Below, piece by piece: positions 16,701 to 22,267 of a stretch of 22,267 bases of DNA (position 1 is the stretch's first letter; the number at the start of each line of letters is the position of its first letter). The stretch covers positions 1-22,267 of the IMG/VR virus record IMGVR_UViG_3300032298_001076. One strand, 5' to 3'. Origin of the DNA: a virus. The position numbers and the translations under genes were made by a program. The notes under the pieces are model-generated. The model was not told the DNA's origin. It saw nothing but the letters and a program-made list of their open reading frames with translations, and searched no databases.

Positions 16701-16880
16701 AAATGGAAACAATTTAATACCAGTCAATAGTTCGCAAGTGAAAGACGGATTCTCCTTGAGAAACTTGTACAGCATGATCTTAGCTTCTCTCTCTTCTAAA
16801 AAGCCTTTTGCATCAAGAATTTCTTGATTAATATTTAGAAAGTGTTTTCTTCTTTTTTGATTGCCTTCAGTCCAAGCCAT
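13800..16880 (-). CDS. terL: Terminase large subunit with an in-frame intein (1026 aa precursor)
   Basis: Motor ATPase and nuclease that packages DNA through the portal. After removal of the intein (residues 79-484) the mature protein is about 620 aa, normal for the family. The intein splits the ATP-binding loop: GVW (76-78) joins SRGQSKSFTTG (485-495), a Walker A-like P-loop. Walker B is MIIDE (581-585), and the coupling motif is probably GLSSAS (642-647). The RNase H-like nuclease domain has acidic residues at D756 (YILSFDPSW), D817 (VVGDYNGG) and D991 (KARRDSYSALVLGNW). The start overlaps the upstream nuclease gene by 14 bases. The portal gene follows downstream. Function would depend on correct splicing, because the P-loop is interrupted. 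Confidence 0.93.
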   Translation of the reverse strand: MAWTEGNQKRRKHFLNINQEILDAKGFLEEREAKIMLYKFLKENPSFTCELLTGIKLFPFQHMAIKSMMLTDYFLGVWCLEKNEYVLTSEGFKKIKDINIGDEVRSRKGLNKVLDKWENPNQLGLEIILKSGDSFKAKKGHKVLTYNAGQFDFKKIEDLKIGDQVPVKLGTNIWGDNDILKNSGYKNNAHLFYLLGYVLGDGYVSKDGYGMHYCSEHIEVHETILKFIQDNNLKSYARQRSSNLNFYEYAIFNREFIKWIESIGWDISLKSANKIICDQLLTASKKEICALIGGLFDADGYASYQEGGSKIGLKNTSLQLLRQVKMLLNNLGVESCVRLSGENKGVKYYDLVLSNDFNSLKTFQTEIDFIVSHKKNNLAKSLERSKTRNYQNKLVPELPSLLKTDGPFEKVVGKKGSWANSFSQNEFDKLKNLSHKNQAIINSIKEEGVVFSPVKFINECEVESIDITVDNEECYIGNGIVHHNSRGQSKSFTTGLFAALDAVLHQGVHIGIISKSFRQSRMIFSKIEDIMKTPKASMFAEAVTRVSKNNDQWVMEIGRSKITALPLGDGEKLRGFRFQRMIIDEFLLMPERIFNEVILPFLSVVENPTERQEIYNLETQLIEAGKMQEEDRTQWPNNKIIGLSSASYKFEYLYKLYQQYEHLILNPEKSDVAHRVIMHLSYDCAPTQLYDQSLIQQAKSTLSQSQFDREFGSIFTDDSSGYFKVSKMAACTIEDGQGQCVEVAGEPNDEYILSFDPSWSESESSDDFGMHVIKINKEKRTGTVVHSYAISGTRLKDHIFYFYYLLTSFNIVCVVGDYNGGVQFLNACNESDLFKSNDLKIDCFDADFDDVQNYDASLREARNQYNLSSKKICHLRRPTSQWIRFANESLQSSFDHKKIWFACSAVNDDYQRQRGKSIPIDQIRFLRVADADEKNTAAKMIDFIEHQKDMIDLTKAECALIQVSTTSQGTQSFDLPSNLKRQNGADKARRDSYSALVLGNWMVQTYFDMMNFKADDTKATFAPFFV
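15429..16646 (-). mobile_element. Intein with LAGLIDADG homing endonuclease in the terminase P-loop
   Basis: Codons for Cys79 to Asn484 of the terminase precursor encode a 406-aa intein. Block A is CLEKNEYVLTSEGFKKIKDI, beginning with the nucleophile Cys79. Block B contains KKGHKVLT with His141. The C-terminal block ends YIGNGIVHHN with His483-Asn484, followed by Ser485 as the +1 residue. This is a complete splicing set (Cys, His-Asn, Ser). The two LAGLIDADG motifs are LLGYVLGDGYV (Asp201) and LIGGLFDADGYA (Asp299), both with the catalytic acid, so the endonuclease is probably active. The segment looks more AT-rich than the flanking exteins, in keeping with a mobile origin. Boundaries were checked at codon level. 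Confidence 0.93.
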
Positions 16881-17790
16881 TTAATAATCCTCCGTTGATA
16901 TAAAATTGTAAATCTACGTTCCAAAGCTTTTTGCCATGAACCAAAAGAAGAGGAATAAGTTTTTCACTGTTCTTGCGATTACTGGAGAATACAAACTGGC
17001 AGCAGTCTTTAAATTCTATTTGCAAAGCTCTCATGTTGTGGTAGATGTAAGCAAGATTGCTCTTGTGAGAGTTTTTGCCATTGTTTTTCTGTATCTGTTC
17101 AAAGTCGCTTTCCACAACCACAAAAATGAAAGACTCTTGCTCACGCGCACGCGAGAGTTCGCGCTTAAATCGTTCCAAGTTATCTTCGCTCACTGTGGAT
17201 TTAAAGTCTGATTCAGACTTGCGATCAACAAACGTATAATTAAAATACTTTGGCTCAACACAGTAATCTCCCAAATCCAGCTTTAGAAATTCACTATTCT
17301 GAAAGGACAAAGGCTGCTGCTCTCGCGTGTCAATAAAAATTTTTGGGTTTGAATGAGTGAGACATTCTTTTGAAAACTTATCGCCAAACATAAGCTTGGA
17401 GCCGCAACTCTCAGTTGCCGCAGAGTAACTGCCAAAAAACTTTTTAAAAATCGAAATGCTTGGCAAACCATAACTATTTAAGATAACTTCGCATGGCGCA
17501 AATCCATCTTTAGTTTTAGAACAAAGCATGTCTAAAAGAATCATGCAAACTCCCAAATCTTTAGAGTGCTGTTGGTTGAAAAATTTATCCTGATTCTCAT
17601 TGCTGAGAAAATAAGTTTGAAAATATTGCTCTTTGTTTTTAAAAGGCAATAAATCGCCAGTAAGCAAGTCTCTGCGTTCAAAATGCTTTACATAATAATC
17701 ATGCAAGAACATGTCATGCTTTTTAATGTGAGCATGAAGACTGCGTTCTGAATCGAACCTTTGTTGACATTCTAAACAATTAAATAACAT
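16867..17790 (-). CDS. C2H2 zinc-finger / ERCC4 (XPF)-type nuclease next to the terminase (307 aa)
   Basis: Predicted endonuclease with three visible modules. First, residues 5-25 are a textbook C2H2 finger (CLECQQRF...SLHAHIKKH: C5, C8, H21, H25, with F12 and L18). Second, around 78-130 is a stretch like the homing-endonuclease-associated repeat, with LPSISIFKKFFGSYSAATES then CG. Third, residues about 150-290 are an ERCC4-type nuclease: IDTREQQP (D154), LGDYCVE and FVDRKSESD (D189, R190, K191, D195) match the GDx(n)ERKx3D signature with Asp for Glu. I chose the ATG at 17790; an in-frame TTG at 17808 would add six residues. It overlaps the upstream gene by 11 bases and the terminase by 14. 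It may assist packaging, as terminase-linked HNH nucleases do, or act as a homing-type enzyme. Confidence 0.82.
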   Translation of the reverse strand: MLFNCLECQQRFDSERSLHAHIKKHDMFLHDYYVKHFERRDLLTGDLLPFKNKEQYFQTYFLSNENQDKFFNQQHSKDLGVCMILLDMLCSKTKDGFAPCEVILNSYGLPSISIFKKFFGSYSAATESCGSKLMFGDKFSKECLTHSNPKIFIDTREQQPLSFQNSEFLKLDLGDYCVEPKYFNYTFVDRKSESDFKSTVSEDNLERFKRELSRAREQESFIFVVVESDFEQIQKNNGKNSHKSNLAYIYHNMRALQIEFKDCCQFVFSSNRKNSEKLIPLLLVHGKKLWNVDLQFYINGGLLNGLD

Positions 17791-18832
17791 CTTCTTTTGA
17801 AACACCAAGAACTCTCGCTTTCCATTCGCCCATGCTTTCTAGTCTATTAGCTTCTTCGCTAACCACCTTCTTTTGCATCTCCGCGATTTTCACCATGTTT
17901 TTGCGCTCTTCTTCATCTTGAAATAACTGAACCAAAGAAATAATTGATGCATTTTCTTTGTATTTATTTTTCATTCTTTCGGCGCGATCACCTTGCAGTT
18001 TTTTGGTGAGATTTTCAATGCGGCCTTCGCATTGATGATACTCACTAGACTTTGCCTTAATAATTTCAGCAAGTCTAACAGTCATGTCTTGCTGATCATC
18101 AATTTCATCAAATTGATCATTCAGCTTGTTCAAGTGCTTGCCAACAACTTCCAAGTTAATGATTTCTTTGCACACGTTCATGTAAAGATTTAATTCATCA
18201 GAGGATAGGTCTGGCTTGTCCCAAGTTAAACGAATAAATTCTTCTTCAAAGAGCACGCGATCTTTTTGTGACAAGTAATTATTCATGATTGTCACGAAAC
18301 GAGAATTAGAAAGATTAATGGTGAGCTTATCAACACAAATCTTATATTGGCGAGAAATTTTATTTTCGTCTAAAGTTAGACCTGTAGCATCATTTATCTT
18401 TTTTAAGACGCGACTAGAAGCTTTTGGCGGAATGTATTCTGTGAGCAATGCGGACTCAGAATTGCCAACAAGATCAGGATTCACTAGTCTAATGTAGTCA
18501 AGAATCGCTCTCTGTTCCATGCCAAGCTTTTTAACTTCTCGGTCTTGGAAAATTAATTCAGCAATGCGAAACGTTGATGTTCCAGCTTGAGTTTGCAAAA
18601 GAGCAAACTCTTTTTGAGAATCAGTCAACTCAATGCTTTCATTTTTTTCTTTTTTAGTTGTTGTGAAAGAGTAATTATTATCAATTAAAAATTGTCTAAC
18701 TAAACGACCTTCTTTTTTACGACCATCAAGAGACTGGTCATTAAAACAACGCTTCGTCAACTCATTTAAATCAGTAATTGTTAAATAGTTTTGACGGATA
18801 AAATCTTTTTGTTCTTCCGTTAAAGGATTCAT
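17780..18832 (-). CDS. Candidate small terminase subunit / DNA-binding protein (350 aa)
   Basis: I do not see a diagnostic motif. The N-terminal 60 residues (TEEQKDFIRQNYLTITDLNE, LTKRCFNDQSL and GRLVRQFLIDNN) look like a helix-turn-helix domain, as in small terminases. The middle contains NNYLSQKDRVLFEEEFIRLT and LSSDELNLYMNVCKEIINLE, and the C-terminal 120 residues are coiled coil (LTKKLQGDRAERMKNKYKEN). Oligomerising coiled coils plus a DNA-binding N-terminus and its place upstream of the large terminase make the small subunit the best guess. At 350 aa it is longer than most small subunits. It begins within the sigma-like gene's stop (ATGA) and ends 11 bases inside the nuclease gene. Confidence 0.5.
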   Translation of the reverse strand: MNPLTEEQKDFIRQNYLTITDLNELTKRCFNDQSLDGRKKEGRLVRQFLIDNNYSFTTTKKEKNESIELTDSQKEFALLQTQAGTSTFRIAELIFQDREVKKLGMEQRAILDYIRLVNPDLVGNSESALLTEYIPPKASSRVLKKINDATGLTLDENKISRQYKICVDKLTINLSNSRFVTIMNNYLSQKDRVLFEEEFIRLTWDKPDLSSDELNLYMNVCKEIINLEVVGKHLNKLNDQFDEIDDQQDMTVRLAEIIKAKSSEYHQCEGRIENLTKKLQGDRAERMKNKYKENASIISLVQLFQDEEERKNMVKIAEMQKKVVSEEANRLESMGEWKARVLGVSKEDVI

Positions 18833-19515
18833 AGAATATCTTTATTTTTTAGAATCTCAATCGCCTTGTCCCTAAAGAGCTTTTTAAGATTTTTAATTTG
18901 TTTATAGCCAATTTTGCGATTCTTCTCGCTGCTGCGGTAGCCTAAAAATTTTGCCACTTCTTCGTCAGACGCCTTTTCAAAGAAAAGCATTTCATAAGCG
19001 CGAAAATAATTTTCAGATAAAATCTTTTTCATTTCAATGTTTAGCAAAGAAATGGATTGAGAAAAGTCCACTTGATCCCACGAAATTTCCTCAACTTCTC
19101 TTGAGTGGTTTTCTAATTCAAGAGGAAGTTTAATGTTGTAGCCGTGCCGTTTGCCCTTCTCCCAAACTGCGTATTTTTCACAAGAAGAGTCTTGAGTTCC
19201 GCTAATATTTAAATTGCAAAAATCATCGCCCAAATTATGAGGACAATTCACGCATGGTTTTACATAGTTTGTGTAATTGTTCCTGATTAAATTACGAATT
19301 TGATTCGTGATGATTCTGGAAACCCAAGGCTCCAAGGGTTTTGTTTGGTCCCACATGTGCCATTTTTTAAACACATGCATTTTTATAATCTGCTCAACGT
19401 CTTCAAAAGACATCCATTTTAACACGTTAAGCTGCCATTTGTTTCGGCGCTTACGAATTTCAACTTCAATGATTGGAAGCCTGTCCTCGAAAAGAATTTT
19501 TTTACGTCTTGGCAT
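18829..19515 (-). CDS. Sigma-70-like transcription factor with a four-cysteine insert (228 aa)
   Basis: Probably redirects host RNA polymerase to phage (late) promoters. Residues about 36-83 resemble sigma region 2: SFEDVEQIIKMHVFKKWHMW, followed by WVSRIITNQIRNLIRNN. Residues about 165-222 resemble region 4, with AYEMLFFEKASDEEVAKFLG and a basic recognition-helix-like IGYKQIKNLKKLFRDKA. Between them lie four cysteines (C88, C91, C100, C112: PCVNCPHNLGDDFC...SSC) that could bind zinc or an iron-sulphur centre, an unusual insert for a sigma factor. The overall size is like T4 gp55, but this is not proof of homology. The start lies 14 bases inside the zinc-ribbon gene and the stop overlaps the next start (ATGA), so it is co-translated with both. 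Confidence 0.68.
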   Translation of the reverse strand: MPRRKKILFEDRLPIIEVEIRKRRNKWQLNVLKWMSFEDVEQIIKMHVFKKWHMWDQTKPLEPWVSRIITNQIRNLIRNNYTNYVKPCVNCPHNLGDDFCNLNISGTQDSSCEKYAVWEKGKRHGYNIKLPLELENHSREVEEISWDQVDFSQSISLLNIEMKKILSENYFRAYEMLFFEKASDEEVAKFLGYRSSEKNRKIGYKQIKNLKKLFRDKAIEILKNKDIL

Positions 19516-19843
19516 TTTTGTCTTTAAGTTGAGCTAAAGACATTGGACTCCTCTTTCGAGAAAAGGTTTTTGGCTGACCAAAAAGCTCGCCTAATTGATA
19601 ACTTCTATTTGTAGAATCATTTTCAATTTCATAAGCCAAGGATGAGATGGAGGGAAGCTCATCAGAGTTAGAAAACTCTTCTGAGTCTTCATCTTCCTCA
19701 AAATCGTCTCTTGCCTTATTAGGTGCAGAAATCTTTTTTGCAACAGAGCCGTTTAATGATGTACCACATTTTCCGCAAAAATTTGGCGGAGAGACTGTGT
19801 AAGTCATTTTATTGCCGCATTGAGTACAGAATGAAAAAGCCAT
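19502..19843 (-). CDS. Zinc-ribbon protein with acidic tail (113 aa)
   Basis: The N-terminus has two CxxC knuckles, FCTQCGNKM (C6, C9) and FCGKCGTSL (C23, C26), a classic zinc ribbon. An acidic linker (DDFEEDEDSEEF) and a C-terminal region with YQLGELFGQPKTFSRK follow. There is no enzymatic motif. It overlaps the start of the sigma-like gene by 14 bases, so the two proteins are probably made together. That suggests, without proof, a partner in transcription, for example an accessory factor binding RNA polymerase or the sigma protein. Zinc ribbons are common in many roles, so the function remains open. The ATG at 19843 follows the membrane-protein stop by one base. Confidence 0.65.
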   Translation of the reverse strand: MAFSFCTQCGNKMTYTVSPPNFCGKCGTSLNGSVAKKISAPNKARDDFEEDEDSEEFSNSDELPSISSLAYEIENDSTNRSYQLGELFGQPKTFSRKRSPMSLAQLKDKNAKT

Positions 19844-19844
19844 G

Positions 19845-20126
19845 TTATTTATTAGATTTAAGTTCTTTTTTAATTTCGTCGGTGTCTCGCTTTATATATT
19901 CAAGTTTAGTATTGATCAATTCAACTATTGATTGAATTTTTTGATCAAGCATTTTGTTTTTTGATTCAACTTCGACTACTCTCTCATCAAGAATTTTTAA
20001 ATCTACTACAGACGCATAATTACTGTTAAGCCACAAAACAAGAACGCCCACAACAACTAATATAGTGCTTTTGATGGCTTCGAACCAATCAAGGCTAATT
20101 TTATTTGTTGCGGGCTTTTCTGGCAT
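19845..20126 (-). CDS. Small one-helix membrane protein with coiled coil (93 aa)
   Basis: Residues about 17-34 (AIKSTILVVVGVLVLWLN) form a single hydrophobic membrane helix. A heptad-rich coiled coil follows (VVDLKILDERVVEVESKNKM and IQSIVELINTKLEYIKRDTD). The short N-terminus is charged. The layout, membrane helix then coiled coil, is seen in some phage lysis accessory proteins and in small holin-like or membrane-anchored proteins, but no family can be named. It lies between the PhoH-type ATPase gene (gap of eight bases) and the zinc-ribbon gene (gap of one), with no endolysin gene in the window. The upstream GTGTAAATTAAAATATG box includes the PhoH stop codon and may be chance. Confidence 0.6.
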   Translation of the reverse strand: MPEKPATNKISLDWFEAIKSTILVVVGVLVLWLNSNYASVVDLKILDERVVEVESKNKMLDQKIQSIVELINTKLEYIKRDTDEIKKELKSNK

Positions 20127-20134
20127 ATTTTAAT

Positions 20135-20857
20135 TTACACTTTTTTATCCATACTTTCGATTTTTTCAACAATGAATTTAAGAATTTCGCTGCGGAAAAT
20201 GTCGCTTTTGTCAAATTTAAAAACATGAATACCTTTTGCTCGACTTTCTTCATTATCGAAGCATTCAATAAATTGTGCAAAACCGCTATTGCGAATATCG
20301 CTTTGCATAAGATCGCCAGAGAAGAAAATCTTGGCATTCTCGCCAACGCGAGTAACAAGCGTTACAAGCTCTTTTTTAGAGAAGTTTTGGCACTCATCAC
20401 AAACAACAACTTTATTTTGCCAGCTTGAGCCGCGCACAAAATTTACTGGCATGGCATTAATAACGCCATCTTTACGCAAGGACACCATTGTTGGCGCTGT
20501 GATGATTTCGTCCATCTTGTCTTCAAGAGGAAGCAAGAAAGGCAAGAACTTCTCATCCACAGTGCCTGGCAAGCTGCCCAAGCCCTTGTCACCGCTCTCT
20601 GCAATGCTGCGAATATATGTTAAGTCCCAATCTCTGTTTGATGCTAAAAGATTCAAGGCAGAATAAACGCTCAGGTAAGTTTTCGCACTTCCTGCTGGCC
20701 CCGCTATAAATACTATTTTTGTTTCGGGATTTAAACAGATTTCTAGCAGTTGTTTTTGTTTTTCGGAAAATTTAAATTTCCGCTGTTTGAATTCGACTTT
20801 ACGTTCAATCGAACCGATTTCGAGAGAACCCTCTGAAGACTTTTTAGATTTGGCCAT
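20135..20857 (-). CDS. phoH: PhoH-like P-loop ATPase (240 aa)
   Basis: A PhoH-family nucleotide-binding protein, common as an auxiliary gene in phages and of uncertain role, probably in RNA or phosphate-stress metabolism. Walker A is GPAGSAKT (53-60), Walker B is VVVCDECQNF (150-159), and a sensor-like RVGENAKIFFSGDLMQSDIR follows at 170-189, all typical of the family. Length matches phage PhoH proteins of about 200-250 aa. An N-terminal basic stretch (residues 1-30) precedes the core. The ATG at 20857 is preceded by the box GTGTAATATAA (20863-20873) and a five-base spacer, with no Shine-Dalgarno. It sits in the virion operon, after the tail-tube-like gene. Confidence 0.87.
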   Translation of the reverse strand: MAKSKKSSEGSLEIGSIERKVEFKQRKFKFSEKQKQLLEICLNPETKIVFIAGPAGSAKTYLSVYSALNLLASNRDWDLTYIRSIAESGDKGLGSLPGTVDEKFLPFLLPLEDKMDEIITAPTMVSLRKDGVINAMPVNFVRGSSWQNKVVVCDECQNFSKKELVTLVTRVGENAKIFFSGDLMQSDIRNSGFAQFIECFDNEESRAKGIHVFKFDKSDIFRSEILKFIVEKIESMDKKV

Positions 20858-20874
20858 TCAGATTATATTACACT
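20858..20874 (-). promoter_or_regulatory. Possible late promoter or start-site box before phoH
   Basis: GTGTAATATAA lies at 20863-20873, downstream of the stop of the tail-tube-like gene and five bases before the ATG. It matches the portal leader box exactly and resembles the ones at 3690 and 21803. The short distance to the start codon would leave almost no leader if it were a promoter, so a translation-start role is also possible. Confidence 0.35.
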
Positions 20875-21783
20875 TTAATAAATATTTTCTCTGATTGTTA
20901 CTGAACCATTTAAAGAATTTCCTTGCTGCTGAGTGAGTGATTGACTAGTGATTTTGCCGCTAACATCAATAGCAAAAACATAATTGCTGCGAGGATCAAA
21001 AGAATCTCCAGTAATAAAATACCTAAAAGGAGAAAACCTAAAACTCACAAAAGAACCATCGCCGCTGCCATTAAAATCAATAATTTGTCCCACATTTTCG
21101 CCCTCAATGGTGACTGTGCGCTCAACGCTGTTTAAAAGAACTCTCTCTGGTGTTTTGTAGCCAATGGTATAAACAGGCGTGCGAGAGCAGGAAACGTTGA
21201 TTTGAGCGCTCTTCTTGCTTTGAGGTAGTGGCTCTAGGTTGCCAGTGATGCCCACTGCTAAAGCGTGCAAAGAATCAAAATAAGCTCCTGTGCCAGCTTG
21301 CTTCAAAAGATTTGGCGCATTTGCCATGCCAGTAAAGGTTACTCCCTCAATTGTGTCAACATCGTAACTATTAAAGTCGGCGCTAAAAATGATTGGCTGA
21401 TAGGGAGTAACTTGAATCGAGTAGGAATTAAGGTGACAGTCTTTAAACAAGAAATTGCCAACTCTAATCTGATGTCCTGTTTGAAATTCGCCAGTGAGTG
21501 CCAAAACTCCTGTTTGAGAAATTTTGCGAGAATTCGCGTTCTCCCCAATCATGGGAAACCAAGAAAAAGAAACTTTGGCAGCTAATGGAGCTGTGGGGGC
21601 AAAATCGTTTCTAATGGGAGTTTTGCCCAAATATTTTCGCGGCTCTAGAGATGTGTCAAAATTTATGCTCACTTCATTTGCTGCCATCAAGTCACTGTTT
21701 GTGCTTGCTGTGGAAGGAGCTTGGTTAGCAGCGTTGAAATTTGCGAAAACGGGAACGTTTGTGTATTTAATGAATTTTGACAT
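20875..21783 (-). CDS. Second tail-tube-like protein, paralogue of the major tail tube protein (302 aa)
   Basis: Probably a virion protein. It shares a chain of landmarks in the same order with the tail tube protein at 5707: GKTPIRNDF with VSFSWFPMIGENA (compare VSLDFSYYLADGFNE); IRVGNFLFKDCHLN (106-119; compare IGIGNGFITDYTLN); and INVSCSRTPVYTIGYKTPER (195-214; compare VSLSLPMSRTPIERLGSR). It is about 80 residues shorter and diverged. The ATG at 21783 is preceded by AGAGG three bases away, somewhat close. It heads the large minus-strand operon, far from the other tail genes. Possible roles are a tube-end or tail-tip ring, or a variant tube subunit. The paralogy is read by eye; the role is inferred. 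Confidence 0.68.
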   Translation of the reverse strand: MSKFIKYTNVPVFANFNAANQAPSTASTNSDLMAANEVSINFDTSLEPRKYLGKTPIRNDFAPTAPLAAKVSFSWFPMIGENANSRKISQTGVLALTGEFQTGHQIRVGNFLFKDCHLNSYSIQVTPYQPIIFSADFNSYDVDTIEGVTFTGMANAPNLLKQAGTGAYFDSLHALAVGITGNLEPLPQSKKSAQINVSCSRTPVYTIGYKTPERVLLNSVERTVTIEGENVGQIIDFNGSGDGSFVSFRFSPFRYFITGDSFDPRSNYVFAIDVSGKITSQSLTQQQGNSLNGSVTIRENIY

Positions 21784-21816
21784 TGACCTCTTTTTTTCTT
21801 ATGATAAATTACACCA
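21784..21816. promoter_or_regulatory. Divergent promoter region between the tail-tube-like gene and the deaminase gene
   Basis: This 33-base gap must serve two divergent genes. On the minus strand, GTGTAATTTATC lies at 21803-21814, followed by an A-rich run with AGAGG. On the plus strand, TTATGATAAAT precedes the ATG at 21817 and no Shine-Dalgarno is visible. The role is inferred from orientation. Confidence 0.4.
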
Positions 21817-22224
21817 ATGAGCAAAATATTAGAAAAATGCGTGGAAATAACAAGAGGACTAAAGCCAAACAAACAGAATGGCCGCAGTTTTCATACAACT
21901 TTTATTCTTCACAAGAGTCGCATCTTGAGCATTGGATGGAACAACTATAACAAAATTCATCCATATCATAAACTTGGCAAATACATTGGTTACAAGTCTA
22001 ATCCTGAAAAGTATCAGCCATGCTTGCACTCTGAGATTAGCGCGATTTTAAAATTGGGCGAAGAAGATTTGCGCAAATATTGTTTTGTTAATGTTAGAAT
22101 TGATGGCCAAAATAATTTGGCGCTAGCAAAGCCTTGTCCCAATTGTGAGAGAGTTTTAGGTCAGGTTGGATTTAAAAAGCTTTTTTACTCTAGTGATAAT
22201 GGGTTTTCTGAATTGGGGGTCTGA
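21817..22224 (+). CDS. Cytidine/deoxycytidylate deaminase-like zinc protein (135 aa)
   Basis: Predicted deaminase acting on a cytosine-containing nucleotide or nucleic acid. The zinc site is HSE (H71-S72-E73, where HAE is usual) with PCPNC (C107, C110); E73 would be the proton shuttle. The core CLHSEISAILKL...ALAKPCPNCERVLGQVG is well formed, and LFYSSDNGF resembles the C-terminal strand of phage deaminase-like proteins. The length is near the family minimum. It is the only plus-strand gene at the right end and diverges from the tail-tube-like gene. It is probably a nucleotide-pool enzyme, but action on DNA or RNA cannot be excluded. The following bases are T-rich without a clear terminator hairpin. 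Confidence 0.75.
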   Translation: MSKILEKCVEITRGLKPNKQNGRSFHTTFILHKSRILSIGWNNYNKIHPYHKLGKYIGYKSNPEKYQPCLHSEISAILKLGEEDLRKYCFVNVRIDGQNNLALAKPCPNCERVLGQVGFKKLFYSSDNGFSELGV

Positions 22225-22267
22225 TTTTTTTTCTCTTTTTAATAGGGTGGGTTTTTATTTGGGGGCT

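Noticed and set aside
17791-17808. TTG start at 17808 for the ERCC4-type nuclease
   Set aside because: The ATG at 17790 places the C2H2 finger at the N-terminus with an AAGAAG leader and an 11-base overlap. The TTG is possible but less likely.
22211-22267. G-rich runs at the right edge as a G-quadruplex or terminator
   Set aside because: The loops are long and uneven and no stable stem precedes the T runs; the element is also cut by the window end.
1-22267. tRNA genes, CRISPR arrays, insertion sequences and integration sites
   Set aside because: No cloverleaf, spaced direct-repeat array, transposase, integrase or flanking repeats were seen on either strand; a covariance-model scan would be needed to exclude tRNAs fully.

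Overview
The window is a piece of a tailed double-stranded DNA bacteriophage genome (Caudoviricetes). It carries almost the whole virion-assembly block: large terminase, portal, protease/scaffold, decoration protein, HK97-type capsid protein, neck proteins, tail tube and tape measure. No bacterial gene, rRNA or tRNA is visible. By eye the DNA is AT-rich, with tightly packed and often overlapping genes. The gaps between genes are under about 85 bases, so no long stretch is without a gene. The host cannot be named from the sequence. Some genes have a good Shine-Dalgarno (AAGGAGG before the capsid gene); others have only AT-rich leaders. No sheath gene is seen, so a myovirus and a siphovirus cannot be told apart.

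Layout from right to left. A deaminase-family gene (21817-22224, +) diverges from a long minus-strand block. That block begins with a second tail-tube-like protein (20875-21783) and then holds a PhoH-type ATPase, a one-helix membrane protein, a zinc-ribbon protein and a sigma-factor-like protein. Next come a candidate small terminase, a C2H2-finger/ERCC4-type nuclease and the large terminase, which is split by a 406-residue LAGLIDADG intein. Then follow the portal, an acidic coiled-coil protein, a protease-scaffold fusion, a decoration protein whose reading frame appears broken by one base, and the major capsid protein. A strong terminator follows the capsid gene, and two small neck-type genes come after it (6909-7783).

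The next four genes (3707-6849: neck proteins and the major tail tube protein) lie on the plus strand. They meet the minus block at a bidirectional terminator. Left of them the minus strand resumes with a 96-aa protein, two tail-chaperone-like proteins and the tape measure protein, which runs off the left edge. Turning over 3660-6890 would give the usual neck, tail tube, chaperone, tape measure order, so this segment looks like an inverted module.

The genes appear to form one assembly programme: packaging (terminase, and possibly the ERCC4 nuclease), head (portal, protease/scaffold, capsid, decoration), neck and tail, with a phage-encoded sigma factor that may drive late transcription. The points most worth checking are the nuclease beside the intein-bearing terminase, the inverted tail module, the second tail-tube paralogue, the Cys-rich sigma factor with its candidate GTGTAATATAA-like start-site motif, and the frameshift in the decoration gene.
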